From NCBI GenBank assembly GCA_964036155.1, contig OZ038422.1, forward strand, positions 4,363,201-4,427,200: a stretch of DNA of 64,000 nucleotides. Reading direction: 5' to 3'. Shown piece by piece: positions 25,458-37,595 of this stretch. Origin of the DNA: Diploscapter coronatus (Eukaryota > Nematoda > Chromadorea > Rhabditida > Rhabditidae). Made by a program: the position numbers and the translations under genes. Position 1 is the first letter of the stretch. Each line of letters begins with the position of its first letter. Below the pieces are notes generated by a model that saw only the letters and a list, made by a program, of their open reading frames with translations, ran no database searches and was not told where the DNA came from.

Positions 25458-28400
25458 ATGTTGTTCAAATTCGAGCTCCCTCTCCTTCATGTTCTCATAT
25501 CGTTCTTGTTGATACTCACAGTATCAAGTGAGCATGAAATATTCAAGCGACAAGCCGGCAAAACGCTCACCAAGTGGCCTGAGAATACCGTTTACTACTA
25601 CTTCAAAAATCTCAGTAAGCTATGAAAAAATTAAAAATAACTAAATTGTTTTTAGACTAGCAATTTCAATAATTTTGTCAGAAATTCATCTTTCCCAATC
25701 TTAAAAGAAAATAATTTAAAATATTCTAAATTTTTGAAGTGTCGTCACAAGATCTAGGTTGAACCTAGCTTTTCATCATCAGTATTATGATTTCAAATCA
25801 TTGACAACCAGTTTTTATTTCGAAAATCAGCTATTTGTTTTAGTAATTATCAAACAATGATTAAAAAAGAAAGATGATGTCTTTACAGCTAACACACAGA
25901 AACAGCTTGCCAATCGAGTCATGAAGCAAATCATCCAACCTGGAACCTGCCTGAGCTTTGTGCAGAATCCAGCAGCAACTAACAGAATTGCGGTATGAAA
26001 TTCTAGACAAACATTAAAATACATTTGAAAAAATTTCAGCTGATAAACAACCCTGACGTCGAATTCTGTGTGTCGTCCGACTATGGAATGAAAGGTGGCG
26101 AACAGACGATCACAATGGGCTCTAAATGCATTTATGTTAGTTAATTCACTGAACTTACAAAATTATTACGCTTCTAGAGAGTTGTGGAGCATATTTTGAA
26201 ATTTGGAAGAAAAAGTGAAGCGGATGTAGCCACTTCTCAAATGAGTAAAATATTTTATTCCTGCTCTAGGAAAATGAGCATTAAATTTTTTCGAATATTA
26301 CCGTTGATTAACAAGAGGATTAATAAAAAAAGTTGAACATCGTCCGAAACATTCAGGATGGATTACTAGGAAAGGCATTCTTCCATACTTTCGGTTTCTA
26401 TCCAATGGAAGTCAGACCTGATCGCAACACTTTCATCACAGTGGACTGGAACAACGTGAACGTAGGCTTCATAATAATTACGTATCGCTTTGATGGATAA
26501 GGCTTTTCTTTTCTCCTGGAAACTTTCTTCCATTACTGCTGCTCACCCACCTATCAGTATCACATATTCATAGTGATTCGAAAATTTTCTTGAAATGAAT
26601 TCAACTTTTCAGCCTGAACTGGCGAATAATCTGAAGATCATCAACTCGACTTATCTTGCAAACACGCTCCAATACAATTACGGCTCAGTCATTCATTCTG
26701 GTTATGATATGTAATATTTCCATTTCTGAAATTAGTAATTCCCAAAATGAACCAAAATTTAGGTACGCATTTGATGAAACATATGACTATCCATTCGCGC
26801 TGAAGCAGCAGCAATATTATCTGGCAGTGGGTCAAGGAATCATAACTAGCTACGATTTGGAAATCCTCAACAAATTTTATCAGTGCGATGGTGAGCATTA
26901 GATGAACCATACTTCTTGATGGAAAACTTTAGCCAGTTGTCCGGATGCTAACATTACTTGCGAGAGCGAAGGCAGCTTGAATACACGAAATTGCAACAAG
27001 TGCAATTGCCCTCTAGGTAGGATTCGGGTTTATGACCTAATTTTGGGCTAACTTTAAAAGACTCCTCTTTTAGGATTCTCTGGGAAGCTGTGCAAAGCAT
27101 TGGTAATCAAATTCAACTATCCGGATAGTGAAATTAAAGAAAAAATTTAATTCCATTTTTAGCTTCGTAACAATTTATTTTTGTTTGAGGATGAACGAGG
27201 GTTGTTAAAAATAGATCATTCGTAGGAAGAAATCGTGAGGAACGTTGATGACGATCACTTTTGTACCATGTCAGACAAACGAATCGCAACCATTTTATTG
27301 GCCCGATACTCCCTAGTTTCAACGATTTTAAGTACTTCCAAATATTTTAGCCTGATGGTGGTACAAAGTTGACTGCCGGAAGTGAGTGGCAACAGGCAAC
27401 CATTAATGTCGCTGGGAGCAGCTCTCTTGAAAATCCCGGGCCATATCTCACTCAAACTTTCTGGATAGTTGTAAGTGCATTTCATATGGTTCTCTTTCGA
27501 TCCCAATTGTTCCTAGAAACCTCCATCGTATAATTATGTCCAATTCCAAATTCTGAACTTCACAGCTGAAGGCGAGAAGACTTGCTGCACTCCCGGATGC
27601 AGAGATTTCGGCGTAGAAATCAAATATAGAACACATCAAGCACGAACCAGCCCGAGGCAAGAATAAAAATTAACGCTTCTGAGCTATCATAAAGGGAGGT
27701 AAAATTGCTCACTGGTTAAAGAGATGATCCATCGAAAATAAATCAAAGCTAGCAGCTATAAATTAATGGGAAAAATGTAAAACCGAGGTTGGAAAAAGAC
27801 AAACATTTTACAGTTATTGCACTATTTCATTTATTAGCAATGAAACAGCTTGTGAGTTGGCAGCCAACTTACCCTTTTAGGGTGATATTTACATTTAGAG
27901 TCTCACGTGAAAAAATAACAAGATCGTTTAGAAAAAGGATAATTAAACTCAAAGAGTGAAATTAACCATACCCCAAAATTGTAATTTCTACAATTGAATA
28001 TAAAATTCAGAGTGTGCTGCAATGCATTCGAAGATTCGACATTCTCGAGCTTCCATAACACAACAGCCGTCGTGGCCTACACGAGCACAGTCGACGTGTC
28101 TGTCACCATTCAGTACAAAGCTTCTCTTGACAATGTCACTGCACTTCCAACACCTCCAGACTATAATGCACCATGCCCATCAGGTAGTAAATCTGAGCAT
28201 ATAGTGGCAGACAAAGCCTGGAAACGCATGGTTATTTTTATTCGACCGATTGATTACACTTGCCAATATGATGTAATTCTTCTGAAATTTGATAGAATTA
28301 TCCAAATTAGTTTTCTCAATATGTGTGCCAAATTTAATCCAAATCTGATGATGGATGAATATCAGAGGTGTTCGGAATTCCGATTGCGAAATCTTGAAAA

Positions 28401-29918
28401 TTAAAATTCCCAATAGCCCTGATGAATAGTTAAAACTAGATACTAAACTGAAATATTGCGTCTTCAAATTTTTGCTCGCCACTGTATAAATACACAAAGA
28501 ATTGATCGATTTCTCGATATATTTTCTCAATGATTCTGATACTGAAATATGGGCTGTGCTCAACAGTGCAACATGGTGGAATAGTGTGCTAAATGAGAAA
28601 GCGTTACTCTAACTTTTTTAGTCATGCGCACTACTTCTCAATTTTGGGTCGTTTTGTTGCTACGTCGAGCCCAAATCGTCACATGACTGATAACAATGAT
28701 GTTCAAAGCAGTTCATGACGAATGAACTGAATGAAAATATATTCTATTCGTTCATTTATCTACCATGAATGAGTCGATTGTAGGCTGTGAGCTTCCGAGC
28801 AGTGTCTGCGGCGTTCTAACGACGGTTCAACAAATTTTTCTTCCATTGATGGAATATTTCGTCGACCCAATCGGGTTGATCAGAGTATTTATCACTAATG
28901 GAGCCACTCTAAACTGTACGAGCGCTACCAATGTTACCAACGAAGATGATCAATTTGTAATTGATTTAATTTAATTTGCATACAAAAAATCAGTTTTAAA
29001 ATGTTAATTTTCGACTAGGCACTATTCTAGTGAAATTTTCTAATGTAATATCTCTTTCGAAGATATATTTACCGGATGAGCCATGGTTATAGTGTTACCT
29101 GATCAGGTTTATGGGTTGAATATGAAATGAATAACACATTCCACCCAAAATTCTCTTGATTTTAAGAAGGCCGGTATCGTAGTTTACAAATTGGCCATTT
29201 TTGAGGAAAATAACGCAAAATTTTTTCGAAAATATTTTAAAAGCGTTGAATTGAAGTCGCTATAATTATGGCTATCATGCATTTGTTAAATTGTTTATAT
29301 TAGAGGAATTAGAGCAATACATATTTAGGCTGTTCAACTTGGAGACACATTCAATGGTTATTGCCCCACTGTCTTAACAGTTGCAGGATGGGCAAATTGG
29401 TTCTTCACTATGATTGGAGTGGAGGTAGGCACATTAATTTCGCTCGAAGGTTTATCATTTGGTAACTCATCACGTTTTATCAGTAGAGGGAAAGTGAGAA
29501 ATTTTATAATGGTATTCAACTCCTTTGTCAACCAATGGATCAGAAATGTTGAATTTATCTGAAAAAAAAAAGAATTTTGGCTATCTGATATGAAAAATAA
29601 ATTTATTTTAGAACAGTATTGCTTCAGCTGGTACTTATGTGGCTATTTTGCAAGGAATTTACGATTACCAGATCCAAAGCCTGAGACAGGGAATACATGT
29701 AATGATTTTTTAACAATTAAGATGCTACCTAACAACCTTATTTTTACTTCGCTAATAATAAATTGATTGACACGATTTTAGGACGTGACTCCGGAAATGT
29801 GCCCTGGTTTTGATCCAGAGGCGACATATACTCTCCAGCAATACATCGATTTTCTGGTAATATGATAAGATTGTTTGAAAAATCTCACGACCACAATATT
29901 TAGACTTCATTTTTCTAA
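25458..29918 (+). CDS. Astacin-like (NAS family) protein with inactivated zinc site, EGF and CUB domains
   Basis: ATG at 25458 directly follows CTTTCAG, a likely trans-splice acceptor, and starts a signal peptide (HVLISFLLILTVSS). The mature region begins KRQAGKTLTKWPENTVYYYF, as in astacins. The zinc-site exon (about 26356-26460) reads GKAFFHTFGFYPMEVRPDRN. Against HExxHxxGxxHE, the first His is Lys, the catalytic Glu is Ala, the third His is Pro, and only the middle His and Gly remain. The Met-turn SxMHY is SVIHSG. RPDR and the downstream WNNV match the family. Then come an EGF-like segment (CNKCNCPLGFSGKLC) and a CUB domain split by a GC-AG intron (donor 27657). CUB exon 28011-28183 joins in phase to the exon at 28784, giving a Cys-containing C-terminus ending DFLTSFF (stop 29916-29918). 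Alternatively the gene ends by read-through at 28404 and 28784-29918 is a separate gene. Secreted pseudoprotease (inference). Confidence 0.75.
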
Positions 29919-30601
29919 CTTCAACATCGTGCGAGAGGCAAAGGAGCAGATTATTCAATTAGCTTAGTTAATTCAAATGAAAGAATGAATTTTTATATTC
30001 AAACCAAGTTTAAAACAATAAATTCTTTGCATTGTTTATGAAGTTTTGAATGTTTCCAATTCTGAACTAGATGTGCATGTTTGTAAAATAACATTTTGAA
30101 ACTCCTTGAAAATTGTAAGGCTGTAGCCGTAGTTTTTGCTCATTTTTGGGCAGGAACCAGGTCGCACCTCTTGAGCAAAAAATACGGCTACAGGGAAAGG
30201 TAGAGAAATGCTCTCTCGTATCGCATATTATTTCATTAGTAGCGAAGTTGATAAGTCGTGAAAAATCTAAATTGACTTCTTGAGGCATTTTATGAATTAT
30301 TGGATTATATTTCGTCGGAATTAATCTCTCTCTCTCTATGAAGTTCTATTTCATCTCCTTGTTATTTTGAGTATCATTGGAAAGGTATTTACATAATCCC
30401 ATCCTATTTGGTCTATTCTTCTTCAAACATTATCCTACACGAGTTCATTGGTTGATTGAATTTTTAGCATCCAAAATCGGTAGTCTAGTGTCCATACTTA
30501 TCAACCTGAATGTTTCAAACTCAAATGTAGTTTCATCCCTACTTGCTTTATCATCACAATTCAGTTCATCAAACCGTAAAATATTTTGACAATCTCGAGA
30601 T
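29919..30601. other. Intergenic region with small hairpin and CT repeat
   Basis: Contains the hairpin at 30121-30193 and a short (CT)n run near 30327-30338. It otherwise holds the promoter of the first LACT gene. Confidence 0.5.
30121..30193. ncRNA. 73-nt hairpin, possible miRNA precursor or tiny palindromic element
   Basis: Arms 30121-30142 (CTGTAGCCGTAGTTTTTGCT...) and 30172-30193 pair over 21 of 22 positions around a 29-nt loop. The size fits a pre-miRNA, but near-perfect pairing also fits a miniature inverted-repeat element. It is intergenic and its transcribed strand is unknown. Confidence 0.35.
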
Positions 30602-33328
30602 ATGCTCACTTCTTCATTGACCAACCTATTCCTTTCTTATATTCATATTATCATCCCATCAGTGATAATTGTCTCACTCGGTATATTTGCACAACGCATA
30701 TTCTTGTGAGTTTTCGAAACATCGCCGTAATTTATCAATTTCTATCAAAGCATAATTTGCAGCCCCTGGAGGAAGGCGCAGGTTCACGGATTTTGTACAC
30801 CAGAATTTGAAACAGTTCGTGATATTTTCAGGTAGGGCTAGAAAAGTTAGTCAATTACGGCTCTTAAAGCAGATCGGAAAGGTAAACGTAAGTCTTCGGC
30901 ATTTTACACTTGATCAAAACATTTATCCTCTATGACTATTTCAAGAACCTCAGTTGCATGTGAGCTGAACTACCGTTCTGAATTATTAGAATAGAGCAAG
31001 TTTTCTTCTCAAAAATCTTGTATGGCATTGAGAAATTTTCATGTGAGAACGAATCCAATTTGAAACCTATTAGGCTTATACACTTTTTCAGAAGTAATTT
31101 TGACAAGGGATGGGAGGAGGAAGGAGCTTCTTTCGCTGTCTACCACAAAGGAAGGCTCGTCGTCGATCTATGGGGCGGTTTCATGGAGAAGAAATGCTAT
31201 AGAGTGTGGAAGAAGGACACGATGACATGTTTGTTCTCTTTAACGAAGGTATATTGTTCCGAAACTTTGAGATAAAGTATCGAGATTTGTATTCAGAGTG
31301 TTGGAGCGTTATGTTTAGCATTGCTAGTTGATAGAGGATTGTGCAATTATGATGACAAGATCAGCAAATTCTGGCCCGAATATGCCAAGAACGGGAAAGA
31401 AGATACAACTATTGCCATGGTTTTGGAGCATAGAGTAGGCAATGGTGATTTTTAAAGTACTCTATTTGTTCTTTAGACAGGATTGCCATATTTCGATAGG
31501 AACGTCATCAAAGAGGATCTTGATGATCCAGCACGCATGCGCAAACTGATAGAAGATGAGAAACCAAAATATAAAATTGGAACGAATATTGCTTATCACG
31601 CTCTGACTTATGGATGGATTTTAGATTCGGTAAACTTATCCAACTTTAATTTTAAAAATCTTGAGGCAGCTTTTTCTTTGTGAACATTCAAATGAATCCT
31701 TGATGAACAAGGATTGGCGAATTTTTGTGTTTCTGTTTGTCACGGAATGAACTTATTATATATCGACTAGTATCATCGGATCGAGCTCGAGTTTTAAGAT
31801 ATGGAACTGGGGCAAAGAGATTTAATCACACCCCGAATAAAATGTTATTCTCTACTTTCGATCATTTTCACAAAATACTTTCACACAGCTCTGATCAATA
31901 TGAAGACACTTCTTCGATTCGAAAATTTTGGCAAATCTTTCACAAGCGTGACAATTTCAGCTTTTCCAATCGATAGATCCAAACAAGCGAAATGTTGGTC
32001 AATTCATAAAAGAGGAACTACACAAAAAGCACAGTAAGTATATTTTGAAAATAATCCTAAATCGATTTTTAGATTTGGACATCCACATGGGAAACTGCCC
32101 TGTTGAGGAATTTCGCGTTGCTCGCTTGGCAAAACCCTCGTTTTGGCTCATGTTCTGGTAAATTTGAAATTACCTTTCTTTAAATTCGAACAAAAATTTC
32201 AGGGAATTTCTATCTTATCCGATATCGATGCTTCGATCTCTTATTATGGTAGCGTTATCGGGAGGGACTGCCATGAGAGCTTTCCGAAATATAGCACCTT
32301 TTGGAGTAGTAAGTATAATCATTTAGATTTTTAATATCAATCCAAAAATCTTGGATAACAACAAGGGGATTTTTTGATTCTGTATCGGCAATTTTTTTTA
32401 TCGATATGGCTGTTTTCACTACTTCAGCAAAAGTGATCGCTATCGGAGTAGAGTGTGGATCATTCTGAGATATAATGCTCAAACCAGATCCAGCCGATTC
32501 CTCGGTCTTTTCTTCGGTCAAGACACAGTCGAAGTAACTTTTGCTGAGCACGAATATTTGAAATCACTCTATTCTCATCGTGGCTATCTATGTTCCAAAA
32601 ATCAGAGAGGTGCGGAATTCCGATTCCAAGTTGGGAAAATTTTTTATCAGATTCCGAATGTTTGAAAATTTCAAATCCACACACCTTGCAAAGTTCCTCA
32701 AAGATCAGTTTAGCTGAGAATGACAAATCTTCTCTATAATTAGAAAAACGGTATGGTTTCCTTTTCAGGCATTGTTCTCCGACAACAACCCATATATTGG
32801 CAGTAATAATGCCGATTTCCGGCAGTGGAGTCAGCCAGCTTTCAATGGAATTGGAACAGCACGAGCTCTGGCAGAACTGTATGTCAAAGCATTCGAAGGA
32901 GGACTGCTGAGCAAGGAGCTTGTAGAGGTAGTCAATATTTCATAACGCTAAAATGACAAACGCATTTTTGATAACATCGTCTAATGATAGTTCTCAAATT
33001 GTTCATATCTTTGAAATATTCTAGTCAGTTTTAGATATTCAAAGAGCCGACTCAGTTGAATAAATTCGATTACACCCTAGGAGATGTTCAACATAAAGGA
33101 AGAGGATTTTTCTACTATAGAAGCCCAACTGGTTCCTGGAAAATAGGCCACTTCGGAATCGGCGGCCAAACTGCTCACTACGATTTCGATAATCAGCTCT
33201 CAATTGTCTACCTCTGCAATGGAATGAAGTTGGGAATTCTTGACTTTGTGAAGACCTACAATCGATTGGAACAGAAGATTTATGAGGTTCTCAAAAATAA
33301 AGACGACATTACCCGCAAAATAAAATAA
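30602..33328 (+). CDS. Beta-lactamase-related serine hydrolase (LACT family), copy 1
   Basis: Exon 1 (30602-30705) encodes a signal-anchor (YIHIIIPSVIIVSLGIF). Exon 2 (30763-30831) gives GFCTPEFETVRDIFR. Exon 3 (from 31092) gives the family core WEEEGASFAVYHKGRLVVDL and GGFMEKKCYRVW, and ends CLFSLTK, where SxxK is the nucleophile Ser/Lys motif of class C beta-lactamase-like enzymes. Later exons give DKISKFWPEY, MVLEHRTGLPYF, AYHALTYGWILDS (Tyr motif), GQFIKEEL and PAFNGIGTARALAELY. The last exon gives SWKIGHFGIGGQ, the HxG third motif, and stops at 33328. All three catalytic boxes are present. It probably hydrolyses an ester or amide at a membrane; the substrate is unknown. It is a tandem copy of 33817-36044. 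Confidence 0.85.
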
Positions 33329-33816
33329 CAGACTTATTTTTTCTTAGGAATAAACTATTCTTTTTGGTAGTCTTGACAGATAAATAGTTTTCATGATTAA
33401 AGCATATATTTGAAAATAATTATTTGGCGGATTATTGAAACAATGTAGTCATGAGATTGAGCATTGATAGAAAAATAGCTCCAATTCTTTTGGTTCAAAA
33501 TTCTAATTTCAGTCTTTTAGAGCCTAACGACAACGTAATATATTGATTTTTTCGAGACAAATTCATCATCATCACTCGGCGAACGAATCGATATGCTGTT
33601 TTGCATAATCTCTGTAGTCTAATCGTCCTGCAAGTGATGCGTGTCTGACACCGGCACTCTCGTCCAAATCGATTTATTACAAACCAAAAATCCTGAATCC
33701 ACAAGTGTACCGATTAGCCTTTTCCATTCAATAAATAAATGTAGCTTTATACACTATTTGGTTAATCTCAAATAACTAGACTTTTTTGGCAATCTAAATT
33801 GAGTTGGCCCGAAAAG
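33329..33816. other. Intergenic region between LACT copies
   Basis: 488 bp; no exon seen. Holds the promoter of LACT copy 2. Confidence 0.5.
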
Positions 33817-36044
33817 ATGCTAACCATTGGCTTGCTGTATTTGTTCCCAACACACTATCATCTAATTCCCCCTTTCATCGTATTCGTTCTGCTCGGTTTG
33901 TTGACCAGGAGGATATATTGGTAGGGATAGACATTTTAGTTTTTAAAAATTTTCTTAATTCAGTCCAAAAAGAAAGGCGCCAATAAATGGAACTTGTGAT
34001 CCAGAATTTGAAGCTATCCGCGAAGTATTCAGGTAGGACTTGAGTTCATATTTAGTATAAAATATTTTTCAGAAAGAACTTCGACGAAGGTTGGGAAGAG
34101 GAAGGAGCTGCATTCGCAGTGTTCTACAAAGGAAAGCTCGTCGTGGATATTTGGGGTGGTTTCATGGAGAAGAAGTGTTATCGATTGTGGAAACAGGACA
34201 CTCTGAATGTGTTGTTCTCATGCACAAAGGTACCATAAACTATTCAGCAAAAGTAGCTTCGATCAAGGACATTTACATAAAAATATCGACCTGTTCTAGA
34301 CGCATCTGAGATAAAATTTTGAGCATGGCTGGGCCCCCACAGCTGACTTGTCATTTTCACCATAAAACTGACTGTACCTCGCTCATCAATTACCATTAAC
34401 ATTTTTTGCACTCTTTTAGACAGATATGCCACAATATGCACTGAGCAGGCGAATTATTCAATGATGAATTGGTTTAGATTTTCTATGATATTTTCAGAGC
34501 ATTGCTGCAATTTGTATGGCGACGCTTGTTGATAAAGGGTTATGCAGCTATGATGACAGAATCAGCAAGTTTTGGCCTGGATACTCTAAAAACGGGAAAG
34601 GAGAAACCACGATTTCCATGCTTCTTGAACATCGAGTATAAATGTTAGGTTTTTAAGTACTTTGCAAAGGAATTTCAGGCAGGATTGCCGCATTTTCAAA
34701 GAAACATTACATTAGAAGTTGCCAATGATCCTGAGGGAATACGCAAGTTGATCGAAGATGAGCGACCGATTATTGAAATTGGCAAAGACACCGCTTATCA
34801 TTCGGTCACGTATGGATTCATTTTGGATTTGGTGAGTTTATTTGTTGATTATTGGATAGTCATGAGTGATATTGCTGATTTTTTAATGAAATAAAAAATT
34901 TTAAATGATTTAAAAAACCATTCTCTTCTGGCATTGCATAAATATTTGCTAGTCATATGCAAACTTTAGCTCTTCCAAATAATTGATCCAAACAAACGAA
35001 GTATCGGTCAATTCATAAAGGAGGAGATTGCCGAAAAATACAGTAAGACAATTTAGAAGATGACAAAATTTGACATTCGCATACAGATTTGGATATTTAT
35101 TTGGGGAACTGTCCGACAGAAGAGTTCAGAGTTGCTCGGCTGGACGGACCCTCGATCTTGCTTATAATACGGTATCTGAAAATCAAATGTGCGGCATCAA
35201 GCGACATATGAAAACTTAAGTGAATTCTTCCGCTACCCAATAGCTTTATTCAAACTCTCAGTGTCTGGCGCAATGCCTGGGGGATACTTTCATCGGTCAA
35301 TTGAGAATCTGAAGCACTTCGGAATTGTGAATTACCGTACTTATTTTAAAAAAAAATAATAATTTTTATAGTCACTCTACTCGGACAACAATCCATACAA
35401 CTCGGGGAATAATGCCGACTCCCGGCAGCTTAGCCAACCAGCCTGCAATGGAATTGGAACAGCACGAGCTCTGGCAGAATTGTATGTCAAAGCGTTCGAG
35501 GGAACGTTATTGAGCAAGAATCTTGTTAAAGTGAGTAGCAATTTCTTCGAGTTTCAATAGAATAATCAAGAATATTAGATTCTGACAATTTCATATGAAT
35601 TCGACTATATTTTGTGAAATAAAAGAGTGAAAAAGTTTCGGTTGCATCAATTTAAAAAATCATTTTTCCTGGCTCTGTTCAAGATAAATTTTTCATAAAC
35701 GAATTCATCTTTTGAAAATTGCTTGTTAAATTACAAAAAAAAAGATTATCTTCTTTTTCTAGGAATTGAAGGAGCCTTCGGATCCCAACAAATACGATCA
35801 TACAATCGGTGAAGTCCAAAATAAGGGGCGAGGATTTCAATACACGAAAAGTCCAACTGGTAGTTGGCAAATCGGCCACAATGGGACGGGCGGTCAGAGC
35901 GCCTTCTATGATTTCGACAATCAACTCGCAGTTGCCTATCTCTGCAATGGAATGAAATTCGGAAATCAGACTTATGTTTGGACGTTCAATCGATTGCAAC
36001 GAACAGTCTATGAAATCGTCAAAGAAACTGAGAAAAAGGAATAA
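33817..36044 (+). CDS. Beta-lactamase-related serine hydrolase (LACT family), copy 2
   Basis: ATG at 33817 starts a signal-anchor (LIPPFIVFVLLGLLTRRIY). The next exon gives PINGTCDPEFEAIREVF, matching copy 1. The core follows with WEEEGAAFAVFYKGKLVVDI, then VLFSCTK (SxxK motif), DRISKFWPGY, MLLEHRAGLPHF, AYHSVTYGFILDL and GQFIKEEI. The PACNGIGTARALAELY exon is very close to copy 1. The last exon carries WQIGHNGTGGQ (HxG motif) and stops at 36042-36044. Exon order is the same as in copy 1, so the two arose by tandem duplication. The catalytic residues are retained. Introns differ in length, and copy 1 has two much longer ones. Confidence 0.85.
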
Positions 36045-37595
36045 ATATCTTGACAAGTCGAATTAATCTGTATAGCAATTCAAGAATTGTTCTTAAAATC
36101 AAAAATCAATTGCATCAACATTCTTCAAGTTTGCTTATCTTTGATCTATATTTATCATCAATATTTCCCTAAATTCCAGACATGACTATTTGCATAATCT
36201 GTCGAAGAAGAGAGAAAAATGACCACCTTCAACGAATTGAAGCAATACTTACTTCATAAATATTTATTTTAATATCTAGATTTTGAATAACGCTTTGGAT
36301 AAATTGTAACGTCTGATTATCGTACATTTTAATGCTAGAAGAGGCTAACATATAGTGGTGTTAAAATTTAATTAATAATGATTTTTTATACTATAAACTA
36401 TATATATCTGAATTCATTGAAGACATGGCAAATTTAAATTAATTTGTTCCTATTATAGAAATCAAAAAGTTACGCAGTAGTAAATGAATTTCAATTTCCC
36501 CTCTCTCTCTCTCTTCTCTGTATAGAATGAGGATTTCAACTACATTATTTTCTTAGTGGCAATTTTTCTATGGAATGACAAAGGTCTTTATGGTAAATTT
36601 TTACCATCAAGTAGACTTACTCATTTGAATTATTGTCAATGACCGATTACTTGAGACGAAATATATGAAGCAAAAGTTTTATGCACGTTGTCTCCAGCAC
36701 ACTTTACGCTATTACATCATATTCAGAAGAAAAGCTAGACGACTATTTGTGCATACGCAATGCACACTTAGCATATTTGAATTTGTGCATCATTTACTTC
36801 ATCTCAAATTATCGACTATTGACAATATTAAGCTGCGAAAACTGTTGAAGTTGGTGGATCTCAAGATTTTACAGGTAAGCTATGAAATGTAGTATAAATT
36901 CATTGCTTGAAAAAAGTTATAATATTTGATAGAAAATTTTAGCAAGAAGTTGGGGTTGGATAAGAGAAATTGCCAGTGCTGCACTGGGCAGGAAGAAAAA
37001 TTCTCCAAATTTGAGGATAGAATCATTTCTATGATTTAAAAAATGATATTTTTTAAAGCTTCGCATCTTCAGTTATGCTAACGCATTTAACACGATGATA
37101 AAGTAAACGTTCATTTGATAATTTCAAATTTTGAGTAAGCCATTAAATATAGACAGTGTACGTAATATCGAGATTGACTAAGATGTTCAGAAATGACCAG
37201 TTTGTAATGATAACTTTTTGCTACGATGTCATAGGAACGATAACCATAAAGAACCCATAAGATTTCTCAAATCAACTGAAATAAATGAACAAGTTATCGG
37301 ATTTACGATGAAGAAAGGGGAATTTGTATTATGACAGCGATTGAATGAAGCACTTTGTGAACTTATTGACTACTCTATGCGCTACCTAAGTCTATCAGAA
37401 TCAGAGAACATGAAAGGGAAAGCGCGAAATTTGGATTTTCAACCCTATTCATAACATTCATTTTTAGATTCCTTTAAAATGTTATTTACAAACAGTTTTA
37501 TCTTTGGCCTATCGATTGTGATCACATTTGTCGAGAATTTCACACGCAATTATGAGATAGATTGAATAATCAGTTTCAAAATGTAGAATGTTGAA
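36045..37595. other. Intergenic region between convergent genes
   Basis: 1.55 kb with no supported exon; contains a (CT)n run near 36499-36513. The flanking genes point toward it, so it mainly holds 3' flanks. Confidence 0.5.

Noticed and set aside
28184..28404. Open frame continuing past the CUB exon
   Set aside because: Residues lack family features and a good GT donor lies at its start; kept only as an alternative end for the astacin-like gene.
32595..32650. Similarity of GGAATTCCGATT segment to 28370-28400
   Set aside because: Only about 25 bp shared, with no boundaries; too short to call a repeat family.
36665..36889. 75-codon plus-strand frame in the intergenic region
   Set aside because: Composition is not protein-like and there are no neighbouring exons.
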